Source of the DNA: Dipteris shenzhenensis
Lineage: Eukaryota > Polypodiophyta > Polypodiopsida > Gleicheniales
Length of the DNA: 64,000 nucleotides
Assembly (NCBI GenBank): GCA_047967505.1
Contig: CM106540.1
Reading direction: 5' to 3' (one strand)
The notes beneath the pieces are model-generated. The model had not been told where the DNA came from. It saw only the letters and a program-made list of their open reading frames with translations, and searched no databases. Numbering within the stretch: position 1 is the first letter of the stretch; every line of letters begins with the position of its first letter. Below are positions 35,601 to 48,900 of this stretch, piece by piece. A program made the position numbers and the translations under genes.

Positions 35601-38600
35601 ATCAGTGTGCACTAGATCAAGTGGTGCTCTATTCTGGGGAGTTCTCCTCTTATGAGGAGTCACAGAATGCTTGCCAAATATACAATGATCACAAGTAGGC
35701 AAATCTGAAAAAGAAAGAGGCGGCAGATAACCCAAATGTGACAGTTCTTGCATTCCTTTAACAGACATGTGTCCCAATCGGCTATGCCACAATGAAACCT
35801 TTGGCAGCTCGGTTATGGCAACAACATGATTACCCACACTGGAAACATAAAGAGGGTACAAGGTATCACTCTTAAAACCCTCAGCCACTACAGTCTGGCC
35901 ATCAGTAATCACCCATTTGGAATCCCCAAATGTGGTGTGGTAACCACTGTCATCCAATAAGCCAGTGCTAATCAGATTTTTATTGATTTGCGGCACATGG
36001 CGGACACCATCAAGCATGAATATGCGTCCATCAGGAAATACTATCTGTATACTACCAATCCCTGCAATCTGACATGCATAGTTGTTCCCAAGATGAACAA
36101 CTCCATGAGTACCTGTGTAGGAAGTAAACCACTCCCTATGAGGAGTAACATGAAAAGAGGCACCTGAATCCAAGAGCGAGGTGTGCATGTTGTGACCATC
36201 AATAACCAAGGCATGTGCTATTACAGCAGAAGAGCATAAAACATCATGTATGTCATTGTCACTGTCCTCTGCTGCAACATTCACTGCATCCAAGTCATCT
36301 GCCTTGGCCTTGCCTTTGCCTTTGCTTGCATTTCCTGCATCCTTTGTTTCAGCCTTCTTGGCTTTCTGATCCCGTATGAACTCGAAGCACTTAGACTTCA
36401 CATGTCCCTTCTTGCCACAATAAAAGCATTCAATTTCCTTTTTACCACGGGACTGACTTCGGGATTTGGACTTACTAGCAGATCTCCCCTTCTGCTGAGT
36501 CCTGCCTCTATCCTGTACCTGCAAAGCATTTGAAGACTTGCTGCCCGCATTATTCTTCGTGCTCATCTCCTCCATGAGGAGAGAGCTCTCTACATCAGCA
36601 TATATAAGAGTGACATTTGAATTAGACAGGGTGGTCTTGAAAGTGTCCCAACTCTCAGGGAGGGTACACAATAAGAAAGTAGCCTTGAACTCCTCATCAA
36701 GATTCAACCCCTGTGTAATCAGCTGTGTAAAGATGGCATTGAACTCACTCAAGTGTGAGGTCATAGCTGTACCTTCCTTCATGCGAAGATCAACCAGCTT
36801 CTTTAGCCAATAAACCTTACTGGCTGAGCTCTTTTGGGCATACAATTCTTCTAGCCTTTGCCATAGACCATAAGAGGTCTTTTCAGCCTGAACATTGAAC
36901 ACAAGAGTGTCTGAAATAGTGAGCATGATAGCTGCCCTTGCGGACAAATCAAGCTCTTCCCAGTCATCAGCTGCCATGTCAGATGGCTTGACACCCTTCA
37001 CCCTTATGGGCTTAGCAATCTTCTTTAACAGAAGTACATTCAAGCACTGTTCTGCCCATAATGCATAGTTGTGTGCTCCTTCCAGTTTCTTTATGTTCAG
37101 AATTGAAGAATCACTTCCCCCTGATGCCATATCAGATAAGGAAAGTACCTGACTGCCTGGAAGTAAAAAAAGGACTGAATAAAAATTCTGATTTCTCAGA
37201 AAAAACCTGCTCTATTCAAGAGCCAGAAGCACTCTCAATGGTGCTGTTTTTTACTGTCAGGAAAATCTGCAGCAAAACAGTAAATGACCCTGCAAATACT
37301 GTACCTTCTGACACACTGTACCGTGCTCAAAGAGGCATAAAAACAGTAATTTCAGAGTGCTGCAGCTGCTCAACAAGTGCTTAACAGTGCATAATCATCT
37401 GACAAAGCACAAACACTGCTGTAAACCCTGATGTACTAACTGTACTGATCACTTCTCCCACCTCAGATGAGGTATTGCACTGAGTTAATATGCATAAACC
37501 ACTTGGTAAACTCCCCCAAAAAAAATGACACTTCAGCCTGTCACAAAACCTGCAACAGAAAATGGGATAAATCCCAAGCAATCACCCTTATACCAAGGGG
37601 AGAAAATGCATCTGAAGATCTCTGTCGATAACCCAAGTGCTATCAAACAAAGTCTGGGCAAAAGCCCCTTGATCTGACACCTGAACCAAGTGGAGAACAC
37701 CTCAACACTGAGGTAGCACGCAATATGAAAATCTCTCTGACAAAACCATCCACCAATGTAATGCATATACTGCCCTGTGTAGAAATGACATACACAGATC
37801 CCAACGTACAAACACTCAATGAGGAACCTTTTGAGCACTGTCAACGATGGACAGTTAGGGACCGAGTAAACTCGATGCGCCCTGGCCAAGCGTGGCTCAA
37901 CTGAGGTTCTCTGAGTGTGGCACAAGAAATGTGACCTGCAAGAAAATGTCACCTCGACACTGTGGAAATCAAGACAAATGTGTGCTCTCTGGCACCACAC
38001 TGCCTCAAGGCATACAATGCATCACCTTCCGGGCAAAAGCCCTATGATCTGCTCACCTGTGAACTGAGATTCAAACCCAGTAAAAGCATATGTCCTTTTG
38101 CAAAATCAAGGCATTACCTTCCCAGAACAAAATAGCTGTGCAATCAACCACACACTGTGGTTCTCTTCACCTCAAGCACGAGATGAATGAAAGTACTTGC
38201 TGTACTGTCAAGATAACACAGTTTTGTGAACTGAAAAATGACCCTGAATCAAGAGGAATGAAGAGCAGAATGCGCTTTCACCTCTCTTTCTTCCCCAAAC
38301 AAAAAAAAACAATCTGCGCCTGCTGTACTTCCTGTACCTGCGCAGTGTACGGAATCCCAGAAAAAGGGAAAACAAAAAATGTCGAAAGGTTTGCCGTGAT
38401 GTAACTCCCTGCAGGTGTGGCGGCGTCGTCCGTACGACTGTACGACAGTCCGTACGACAGGTGAGAGCTGCTATGCAGCTGTAGCAGCTGCTGTGCAGCT
38501 GCTGGTGTGACGCAGCGCCGCCCTGCTGCTGTCAGCAGCTGCTGTACAGCCCGCGACCCGCGCCACAACCCGTGCCCGCGCCCGCGCCCGCGCTGCTCCC

Positions 38601-41600
38601 GTGCCCACGCTCGATGCCCGCGCTTGCGCCCTGATCAGATCCGTGCCGCTCGAAGTTCGTCCGTACGGTTGTACGGACGACTTACGTCCGTACGGCGCTG
38701 GCTAGGTAGAGGTCGAGGGATAAGGTGGCTGGTCAAGGGTAGAAGGGAAACCTTGCTCTGATACCAGTTGAAAGGGACTGAAGGGGGAAGAAGAGCAAGC
38801 ACAAGAGAGTGAGAGAGAGTGAAGACTCAAGGTGTGTGGGTGTGAAGTGATGAGCCACACCACAAACTCATTTGTTTTTTATTAGGATTAGGTTTACCCT
38901 ATGACTGTCTTAAGACAGTCATAGGTGTCCTATCTTTAATGAAAGGTTGGCAATGTGCCTTTACCCCAACATATAAGTTCATGTGTGATAATGAATGCTA
39001 GTTCGATGTACATCTTGGTGTCTCATGTTGCGCTGACCACCATCTCTTTGGTTTTGCTTACACTTATGTGATCTTCTTCTACAAATCTTACAAAGTGCAA
39101 TGTATTGTTGCAGCTTATATGTGAGGGCTTTGTAATATAGTAGCCTATGTTTGATTGAATGTGTTATATGAAAGATGTGACCCTTCCAGTAAGGAAGGCA
39201 TTCGTTTTCCATGCTACTGAAGTCAAAAATTTCTTTCAGAGTTTTGATTTCCTGTTGTGGGATTTGTCCAGTAAAGGTTGATGATTGGCGCAATATTTCA
39301 AACCCAAGGGAATCAGGAAAACTTTCCAGGCCTCGCTTGTTAGGCGCAAATTGTGTCTTTTCTGGATTTGGCTTTGAATATGAAACATCGAACCCAAACG
39401 ATCCACTTGTACGCCTCAGGTACAGAAACAATTGAAGCTTATTAGTTTTTCTCTTTATGTGATTTAAGGAGTTCATTTTGTCTGAGGTCACTATTTTCTG
39501 CATCATCCTGTATTGTTGGTTGCATTCTTGAGGTATGGATTAAATGAGGCTCCGTAACTGCTTTGAGGTTGGTATTTTTTGCATCATTCTGCCTTCTGAG
39601 TACCCAAAATGTAACTGTTATTTTTCAAGTATTAAATGAAGCTGATGATGGCAATTTTTTTGGGTTTATTGACAAAGCCCAAGTTGAGTAAATTGGTTGC
39701 TCAAGTATGAGTCAGATTTATAGACAGACAGACAAGACTAGATAGACAGAAGACTGACTGTAGACAAATAGAAAGACCAAGACACTAGAACCCCTTGACC
39801 TACATCATCGGTGGTCAAGGTGGTCAAGGTGCTTTTTGGACATGCAGCTATGATTCTTCCAAGGATGCATCAGCTTTCAGTGTCAATGAGACACAAAATA
39901 CATGGTATTTTGATAGCGGTGCCTCAAAGCATATCACTTCCAGGAAGTGTCTTTTCACATCTCTGCATCCACCTCCCGTTGGTAAAAAGGTCACATGTGC
40001 CAACTCCTATTCACTTTGTGGTATAGGAGAAGTTGAACTTACAGCCATTGATGGCTCAACATTCAAAATTTATGATGTCTTGTATGTGCCTGGTATCACA
40101 AAAAATCTACTTTCAGTGTCCACTCTTAACAGAGCTGGATTTCAGGTCATTTTTGAAGATGACAAGTGTGCAGTCCATGACAGAGAGAATGACTATGCCT
40201 TGAGATTGTCTGGCACTTTGTTACGTGGTCTTTTTCAGCTTGACATGTATGAGAAAAGACTAGCACATGCTCTTGCAGTTTCCACTCCTACTGCTGCTAT
40301 GCAGAATGCGGAGTTATGGCATGCCAGATATGGACACATGCATTATGGCAGCTTGATGACACTTCAAAAACATGCTATGGTTAATGCATTGCCTCCTCTT
40401 GAAACACGTCCTCCACATGCCTGTAAAGGGTGCTTTCTTGGTAAAATCCACAGATTTCCTTTCAAGAAGGATGGATCAGTAAAAGCTGTTCGAAATTTAT
40501 AGCTTATACATAGTGATGTCTGTGGTCCCATGAGGACTCCATCATTGGGTGGTCATCTTTACTTTGTCACTTTTATAGATGACTACTCCAACTACACTTG
40601 GGTTTATGGGCTGAAACGCAAATCAGAAATGTTTATGGTTTTCAAACACTTTGCAGCCATGGTTGAGAATGAATCAGGACTCAAGATACAGACATTACGC
40701 ACAGATAGAGGAGGGGAGTATTTATCTGCAGATTTTGATGCATTTTTAAAAGACAAGGGCATTGCACATCAGCTTACAATGAGGCTAACCCCTCAGCAAA
40801 ATGGCAAAGCTGAGAGGAAAAATTGTACTCTAATGGAGATGGATAGATGCATGCTAAAAAGCAAAAGATTGCCTCACAAATTTTGGCTTGAAGGTCTCAT
40901 GTGTGCCAATTATGTTTTGAATCGGGTTCCCACAAAAGCTTTGAAGACCAAGACTCCCTATGAAGTTTGGAAAGGGAGAAAGCCTTCTGTGGATCATTTT
41001 CGTGTTTTTGGATGCCTTGCATATGCTCATGTGCCCGTTGAGTTTCGGCATAAGTTGTCTGATAAGGCAATCAAATGCATTTTTGTTGGGTACAGTGCAA
41101 AGAGCAAGGGCTACCGTCTCTACAATCCTGTCACACGCAAGATTATTGTCAGTAGAGATGTTGTATTTTCAGAAAATTCAGCTCACACTCAAGCTGAATT
41201 TGATATGCCTACTTCTTCGGATGATGTCTTTGAGGGATTACTATCCATTGCCTTGGGTTCCCCTGCTGATATATCTGATGCAAATCACACTTTACAGATA
41301 TCTCCACATGCTCCGATTCAGCCACATGATGTCTTACCACCTCCACAAGCAGTGGAAGAGGTTGTTCAGCAAGAAATTGTAGATATACATGCAGCAAAAA
41401 CAGTTCTAAATTGGCTGTTACAAACTCTCAGGGAGAGTAAAATTAATGCTCCATTACCTGGCAGAACTCGTAGTGCAGTAAGGCACATGGAGGGAGCTCT
41501 TTTAGTAGGATATGCTAAGAAAAAGGGCATAGACTATGAGGAGACTTTTGCTCCTACATCCAAAATGACAACCATCCGGTCAGTTATAGCCATGGCTGCA

Positions 41601-42217
41601 AATTTTGAATGGAATGTTCATCAATTGGACATTAAAACAGCCTTCCTTAATGGAGACTTGTTGGAAGAGGTTTATGTCAAACAACCTCCGGGCTTTGAAA
41701 TTTCAGGGAATGCACATCAAATATGCAAGCTGAATAAAGCTTTGTATGGGCTGAAACAAGCCCCACGTGCATGGTATGCCAAAATTCATGCCTTTCTGAC
41801 GAGCAAGGGGCTACACAATAGTCCAACTGAGAGCACCCTCTACATCAAGAAGGATGGGGGGGATATTTTAGTCATCATTCTTTATGTAGATGACTTACTG
41901 CTCACAGGGTCAAATGAGGATAATATTACAGATTTTAAAGCTGAATTGCAGATCACTTTTGACATGTTAGTTCACTAACTGCGGTTAGTGAAGGATAAGG
42001 TTTTGTCACTTAGACAAAACCTATCCCACTCTTCAGTTGTACTACACTCTTCTATTGCAACTATTGCTTTCAGCTCTCACTCTCCTACTCTCTTGCTCTC
42101 CTGCTCTCACACTCTGCTCTCTCTCCCTCTCCAACTCACAAAGTCCCCCTATTGTCCCCTTTCCCTTTCTTATGTTACACACATCCTCTTTTTTTGGTGA
42201 AATCCAGTTGTCATTAT

Positions 42218-42275
<58 letters not shown>

Positions 42276-42914
42276 CACCTACACCCACACATACGTGGTG
42301 TGCACACCATGTGCGCCCCCCCTCCCTGTGTGACTTGCAGATGCATGTCTACAGTGACTCAGATTGGGCTGGAGACTATGACACTAGGCAGTCCACAAGT
42401 GGCAATTGTTTCTTTTTGGGCAAAGCTTGTATTTCTTGGTTAAGCAAGAAACAGTCTACAGTGGCTACCTCCTCATGTGAAGCTGAGTACAGGGCAGCTT
42501 TCACAGCGACAGTTGAATGTGTTTGGCTGCGTCGTTTATTTGCTGATCTTCATGTTTCATTGGAGGGTCCTTCTCCAATTCTCACTGATAGGTAGAGTGC
42601 TATTGCAATGGCAAAGAATCTTGTGTTTCATGCTCGCACGAAGCACATTGAGGTTCACTATCACCACGTCAGAGAGAAGTTGCATGCAGGAGAGATCAAT
42701 ATGATCTATGTGTCAACACATGACAATGTTGCAGACATTTTCACCAAAGCACTTCCACGTGAAAAGTTTGAGGCATTTCGCAGTGCCCTGAACTTATCTC
42801 CTTTTGGTGATTGATCATTTCCTTGTACATGACATTGGCATTGCAGGGGGGTGTTAGAATTATTGTTATAATTTAGCAGTGACCAATGTAATGTTATAAT
42901 TTCCAATGTAATGC

Positions 42915-42962
<48 letters not shown>

Positions 42963-45900
42963 CACCTACACCCACACATACGTGGTGTGCACACCATGTG
43001 CGCCCCCCCCCCCCCCCCCCGCCCCCGGCCCGCTTGCATGCACACACAGACTCTTGAAGAGCAGAAATGTTGCCTCGCAAGTGAAAGACAGCCTGCATGC
43101 AACGTAAGGGTTTCTAGCCCATATCAGGCTGTGTAGGTGCCAAAGGAAACATGCGAATCTGTCAGGTGGGATATATGAAAGTTTGTGATTGATTTAGAAT
43201 TGGGTTTCAGAAGTTTCTACAATTGCATTGGTTTTCATTGACATAAAATGCTAACATCTTGAATAATGACAACTATAATGGTCATAAATACTATTGATGC
43301 GGACTTTTAGGAATGCTTTTAGTGGGCATGCAATTTTACATGCTATTAACTACAGTTTTAAGAGGCTCCTAGCTTCATGTAGGATCGTTTACATGTGCAG
43401 TTTACGGTTATAGTGTCATGTAAGGACGGTGTAAGCCCTTGTTAAAATTGTTTTTAAAATTTTCAGGTTGATGCAAGAAGGCTTCAGTGCTGATGATGGT
43501 ACAACAGACAGAGATGGGCTGAGAAAAGGAGTGGATTGCTGGTTTGATGAGGAAGGACTTTTCAATCTGGATGAAGAGGGTCGTGCTGAGAGGCAATTAT
43601 GTGCTGTGGCGGCATCAAATGTCATTCGTAATTTTTCGTTTATGCCTGAAAATGAAATTTTCATGGCCCAGCATCGTCACTGTTTGGAAACTCTCATCCA
43701 ATGCATGGAAGACCACCATAGTGGTAAGTTTGTGTAAGTGTGTGTGCACATGTGTATGTATGTGCTAAAATAGATCATAAACCAGCAAACCAGGTTAAAA
43801 TTGTTGCAATGTTCATGGCATTTGCTTGGTGTTATGCATGGTAGAATGTGGGCTCCACTCAAATCTGTATGTGTGTTTTTTGATGTGACGCTGAAAAGCT
43901 GAGCTCCTATTTTGTGTGTATGATTTCAAAACTGTGGTTTCATATCTTCTGCTGATTGCATTCAGGTTTGCGCCATTAGGTACGGCACAGTGCTTGGAAA
44001 TTTCATTTTTATGCATGCCTATAGATAACTGTGTCTTGTCTGATCCTTTCGTCAAAATGATATCACAGTTTCAAAGACTAAGGCTTTAATGCAGAGTTGC
44101 TTTTCTGGCCTCTTTACTTTTTTCTGACAGCAGCATTGACAGGTTTGGGGCTTCATAGGAGATTACACGTGCACGTGTTTGTCAACCTCGGCATCGTGTC
44201 ACCATTGTAGTTCTGTTGGCATGTGTAGTTATTTCAAGTTATCGATCAACATGATTGTGCTATTAGATCCCCATTATTTTTAGGAGCGATATATAATGTT
44301 CTTTCTTATAAGCTCCACAAAGAGGGGAGAGTTTTGGAGCAAGGAAGAGTGTGACATGTTGAACAGGTGGGGCTGTTAATTGGCTGAATTTAGGAGAGTG
44401 AATTTGGTGTTTGTGGCTTACTTCTCCTGGATTTTTTACCCTTTGAGGAAACTAGGTTTCCTAGGGAAGGCAAACTGATTTGGTAGTCTGCATCGGTGTT
44501 ATGGAAATGTGTTTTCCATAAGTATTTCTCTTGCTAGGGACATCTCAAACATTCTACTTGGTCAATTGATAGGCATACTTGCGTTTCTTATCCCATTCAG
44601 CCTGTGCTTGGGCAATGGCAGGATTTGCTGTGGGGTCGCCACCAGATGGGTCTACACCACCATCTACGTATTCTACCCTCTCTTATAGAACAAGTATGGT
44701 CTTTATCCGATACTTCCAAGTACCGTAGTTGGAATTGTCTAGCTTAGCATGTGCCTCCAAATTGAGGTTGCTAGGCTAGACATGATGCAAAAAGTACTCA
44801 AAGCACTTGTGAAAATGTTGCTTGTGTCAGTTGCAATCTGCTGTTGGTGAAGATAGAAATTACAGTGTAATCCAATTTGTTATTACAAGGCTTGATGTGG
44901 CAACAGATGCCGAGAATAGCCTGCGAGGCTTTACAAGGCTGGAATGTGTGCACAAAATGCCAGAAAAGTAGTCGATAAGGTTTTACAATTAAGACATGTG
45001 AAGTGCAAGGTGTAATTCGCCCACTGATACAATTCCAATATCTCTGAATACTGTTAATTTTCAGACTGTACTGTAGATGCTTGAGTTTCGGGATATGTAA
45101 TGAGTGTGAAACTACATGTGCGCTAGGGGCTGACTCCGATGGGAACTAGCTGGGTGAGTTTGGACAAGGGCTTAATGGGCTTTGTGGAGTTGAATTTCCG
45201 ATGAGATATACTAATCTATGCTATTATGTGCTACGACAACTGTCGTAGCGATGAAAAGCAAGAAATAGTTTCTTTTCTTAGCTTATTTTTAATGTGCTGG
45301 GTCGAAGAAGAGGCTTAACCGATTGTAGCTTGTGTTGACCTAACATAACTTGTGTGTGAGTATACTGCCGTGTGGCCTCATCGACTATCATCAGGAGTAG
45401 CTTGTGTGTGGTTGGAGGAGGATTGTGGATGTTGTCGGTCAGATTTGCCTTGACGAGATTCCGTTGTCTGAAGATACGTTGTTTTTTGAATTCTGTGTTG
45501 GTCTTCGTTGTAATGCTATCTATCGTGTATGTGTTGTTGTAGTCTCTCCCCTCCTTGGGTGTTAGACTTCTGTGTTGTTGCATGCTGCTGCTTGCTGCGT
45601 GAGTTAAGCCTTTCTTGGTTGTTGTGGTCTGAGTCGTGTCCACGTAGAAGTTCCTCGAGTCGTTTGAGTTATCTAGTCGTTTGCTGTGTTGTGTGCTTGG
45701 TGGAACTGCTGCTTTGCTTGGTTGTTTGCTGTGTTGGAGTTGCTGTATGTTGTCACCCCCCCCTCTCCCAAAAGCACTTTACCACCCACTCACACACCCA
45801 TGGCCAACTGTGAGGGGCACATTTGCCTATGGCCTACGCTACCATGTCGTTGGTTGGTGCTGTTGACTTGAGTTGCGTTACGTAGGTGGTTGTGTTCTGC

Positions 45901-48900
45901 GTCGCATGTAATTGTCTAGTACTTTTGTTTGCTTGCGTCGCATGAGCTGTGGTCCATTAATGTTGTCTTTGTGTTTGAGACTTTACTACTGAGTCATGCT
46001 GTGTGTGGTTGTAGTTGTTGTGTTCTTTATATCAGATGTTGCTTGCTACTTTGTGATGTTGTAGCTTCTTGCTTACTTGACGTGTATGCTCGTGCAGTAT
46101 GCAGACTTACTATAGTAAACAGGTTGAAAACTTTGTAGATATGTCGTTTTGCAACGTTTGTTGTAGAAGTATTGCTTCTTGCTGATAGGTTGAGTTGCTA
46201 GAGGTTAGAGCTACTCTCTCACTCTCGATCAAAAATAGAATATATCTCTTTCTAACAACTAATACTCCCTTTCAAAAAACAAAGATAGTCTCTCAATAGG
46301 AAGAATATAGGAGAACTCTCAAAATTTTCAAGCAAAAATCTTTCAATAACGAAAATGAACTCTCAAGGTGAACACTCAAGAACATTGAAAGAGAACTTTC
46401 AATCTCAATCCCTCTCACACTCTCACAAGGATCACTTAGTGGAAGGCAAGGGAGCTCTGATACCATGAACATATATGAAGAGCGAGCGAGAGTGGAGATG
46501 AGGAAAGAGGACAAAACTTGAGAGCTCACCACAAACAACTACCTGTACATTATATTAGTTGAAAAGTATGAATATATAGTGTTGGGATTAAGGTTTTCAA
46601 CCTTTATGCCTTTTTAGCATTTTTGTGTGTTAGTGCTATCCACATTATGAATATGATATGAGATGAATCCTCAGTAGGTGGGTGGTGGGAGAAGAAGATG
46701 GGGGTGGGGGCACAGGGGTGAGGGGTTTTGGAGATAGGAGGAGATGGGCACCTTTCTTGTGTATGGCCCCCATGGAGTCTTGGGAACCCTATGGTGCTGA
46801 GGGATCAAAGAAGGTTGATTCAGGTGACGAAGGTCATCCCGAGCGGACCCTATTTGCTTGCTGCTCGTGGGTTGGGGGCGGTTGGTGGGGGCCTCGTGCT
46901 TGCCTGCTATCTTCGGCATGCACGGCGTCTTTGGTTCTTTGTGGATCTCTTGCCAAGCTTCTTTGTCTAACCCCCCTTGGATGGCTCAACCCAAGGTGTC
47001 TGAGACTCTTGTTGCTGTCTGTCTGTGTGGGGAGGTCTATCCTTTCGCCTCTCCAAATGCCGTCTTGGTCGAGGCTGCAGGTGAGGGGAGGCACGACCTG
47101 CACTGCCTGTGAGGGCAAGTGCTTGCCAAGTGCCCCATCTGTTTGCTCCTTAGGCACTATCTTGGGAGGCCAAAGACCTCGAACCTCTATCTGAACTTGC
47201 CACCGCCTAGGGTCTCTAGAGGAATCTCCTTGGGCAGGGACTTTGGGAACTCCACAATCAGTTTAAGCCACGATCATACGCAAGGACTGAGGTGGCTATG
47301 GGCGGAGACTCCAGCACAGCTACTTATCTAGTCAAGGTTATATGTGAAACATCATTCTTATGCTGCTATCAAATTTTGATCTTAGTCTTGTTTGAGTTTG
47401 CTAATTTAATTGTGTGGAACATGCACAAGCTGTCATTATGGTTTGAATATTTCCCTCTCTTATGTATGCACATCAATTGTACTGTTGGGGATATGTTAAT
47501 CTTGTTCTGAAGCTTGTTGTTTTGTCCTGCTGGGCATGCATGTTGATCATGAGTCTCTGGTAATCAAAGTCCATGATAAAGTTGAAGATTAATTACATAC
47601 TTTGGGAAGTTTAGCATGGGCCATGTGTGTTAAAACCTTGGTCAGTCATACAAACTGTGACTCTGTGCTTTGTTTATTTCAGAGGACGAGGAACTAGTGA
47701 CAAATGCTGTTGAAACAATTGTTAATCTGGCACCTTACCTGAATTTACGCACATTTCTGGAGCGGACTAATGAAGCACAAAATCGAATAACGTAGGTATC
47801 CAAAGTGGGATGCCTCAATTGATTCACAGTGATGGATATCCGTTTCATGTTGAATTTTTACTTCTAGTTTGGGCTTTATAAGTAAAATCATTTCATTGCC
47901 ATCCCCTCTGAAAATTCTTATTTTGAGTGGGGACTGTCTTCGGGTCTGTTTATGATGAAGTTGGAACCATATGCATTTATTGTCGAACGTGAAGCCTTAC
48001 GTCTGTAAACAAAAACTCAACACTAGTCTGGGTTACATATATGTGTATATCACACCTGTTCTGTGTTTTGTCATAAGTTTTTCCACTTGTTGACCTGTGG
48101 TGCATCATAAAGAGTGGTTGTTTTCTGGTGTGGATTCAAGCAGAGAGAAACGGGCAGTTGAGGCAATAGTCCAGATGTTGGAGTCACCTGTAAAGGCTTG
48201 GCACTGCTCTGCTGCAGAGTTGCTAGGAAGACTTGTTGTAAACCCAGATAATGAACCTTTTCTTCTTCCTTGCATACCTCAGGTGTTTTAATCATATAAA
48301 TTAGTCAAATGCAATTTCAATTACGAAAGTGATCCTTGAAGCTGATCTCAAACTGATCATTGTAGTACCAAATAAGAATTCCTGGTCATGTTGTACCTGT
48401 GTTTTCTTTTCTAAAGATTTACCTTTTTGTGGCAGATATACAAGCGGTTAGTGGATTTGTTGAGCATGCCTGGTGCAGATGCACAGGCAGCAGCAGTTGC
48501 AGCACTCTACAACTTTGCAGAAGTCAATATGGACTGTCGTCTTCGGCTGGCCAGTGAACGCTGGTACTAACACATACTTGCATGCTATCCTGAAGGAATT
48601 TGGTGATTGATGTGCCAATCTGAAAGAGTGTATATCCAGATAATAGCAGGCCTCAAGTTCTGCCTCCCTATGATTTCTTTGGTGCCTCTTCAATTAGTAG
48701 TTTGTTGCCTCATGAAGTCTCTAATTCTTTTATCCGATTCTTGTTTTTAATATTGTTTCTAAAATCTTGACCATGGAAGCTTGTTCTTTCACTTTTGTCC
48801 GGTGGTGACTAATGTACTTTCTTTCATTAAATTCTTTCCAGGGCCATTGGAAGATTAGTTAGAATTATTCAATCTCCTCATCCGCTATCTGAAGTTTGCC

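Larger units (their letters stand above)
32719..38971 (-). mobile_element. Copia B: full-length, apparently intact Ty1/copia retrotransposon
   Basis: 6,253 bp with 203-bp LTRs (32719-32921 and 38769-38971) that look identical, target duplication TATAA at 32714-32718 and 38972-38976, priming site at 38755-38766, a polypurine stretch beside the left LTR, and a single open polyprotein frame. Inserted antisense to LFR in intron 2, 305 bp before exon 3. The best candidate in the window for a mobile element able to encode its own functions. Confidence 0.96.
39790..42915 (+). mobile_element. Copia E: decayed copia element lacking its 5' end
   Basis: Protease, integrase, RT and RNase H on the plus strand, then a polypurine tract (gcaggggggtg, about 42843-42853) and the start of an LTR (TGTTAGAATTATTG) that is cut off after about 65 bp by a CA microsatellite module. 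No gag, 5' LTR or target duplication is found. It is a separate lineage from A, B and C. Confidence 0.82.

Noticed and set aside
33021-37130. Copia B long frame as a host gene
   Set aside because: It lies between identical LTRs with target duplication and has the full gag-protease-integrase-RT-RNase H order.
41967-42200. Segment starting TGTTAGTTC in copia E as a solo LTR
   Set aside because: Flanks do not give a convincing 5-bp duplication and copia E sequence is missing across it, so a simple solo-LTR insertion does not fit.
46682-47194. 170-codon frame in LFR intron 4
   Set aside because: Two other frames are equally open in this GC-rich stretch and none shows a recognisable domain.
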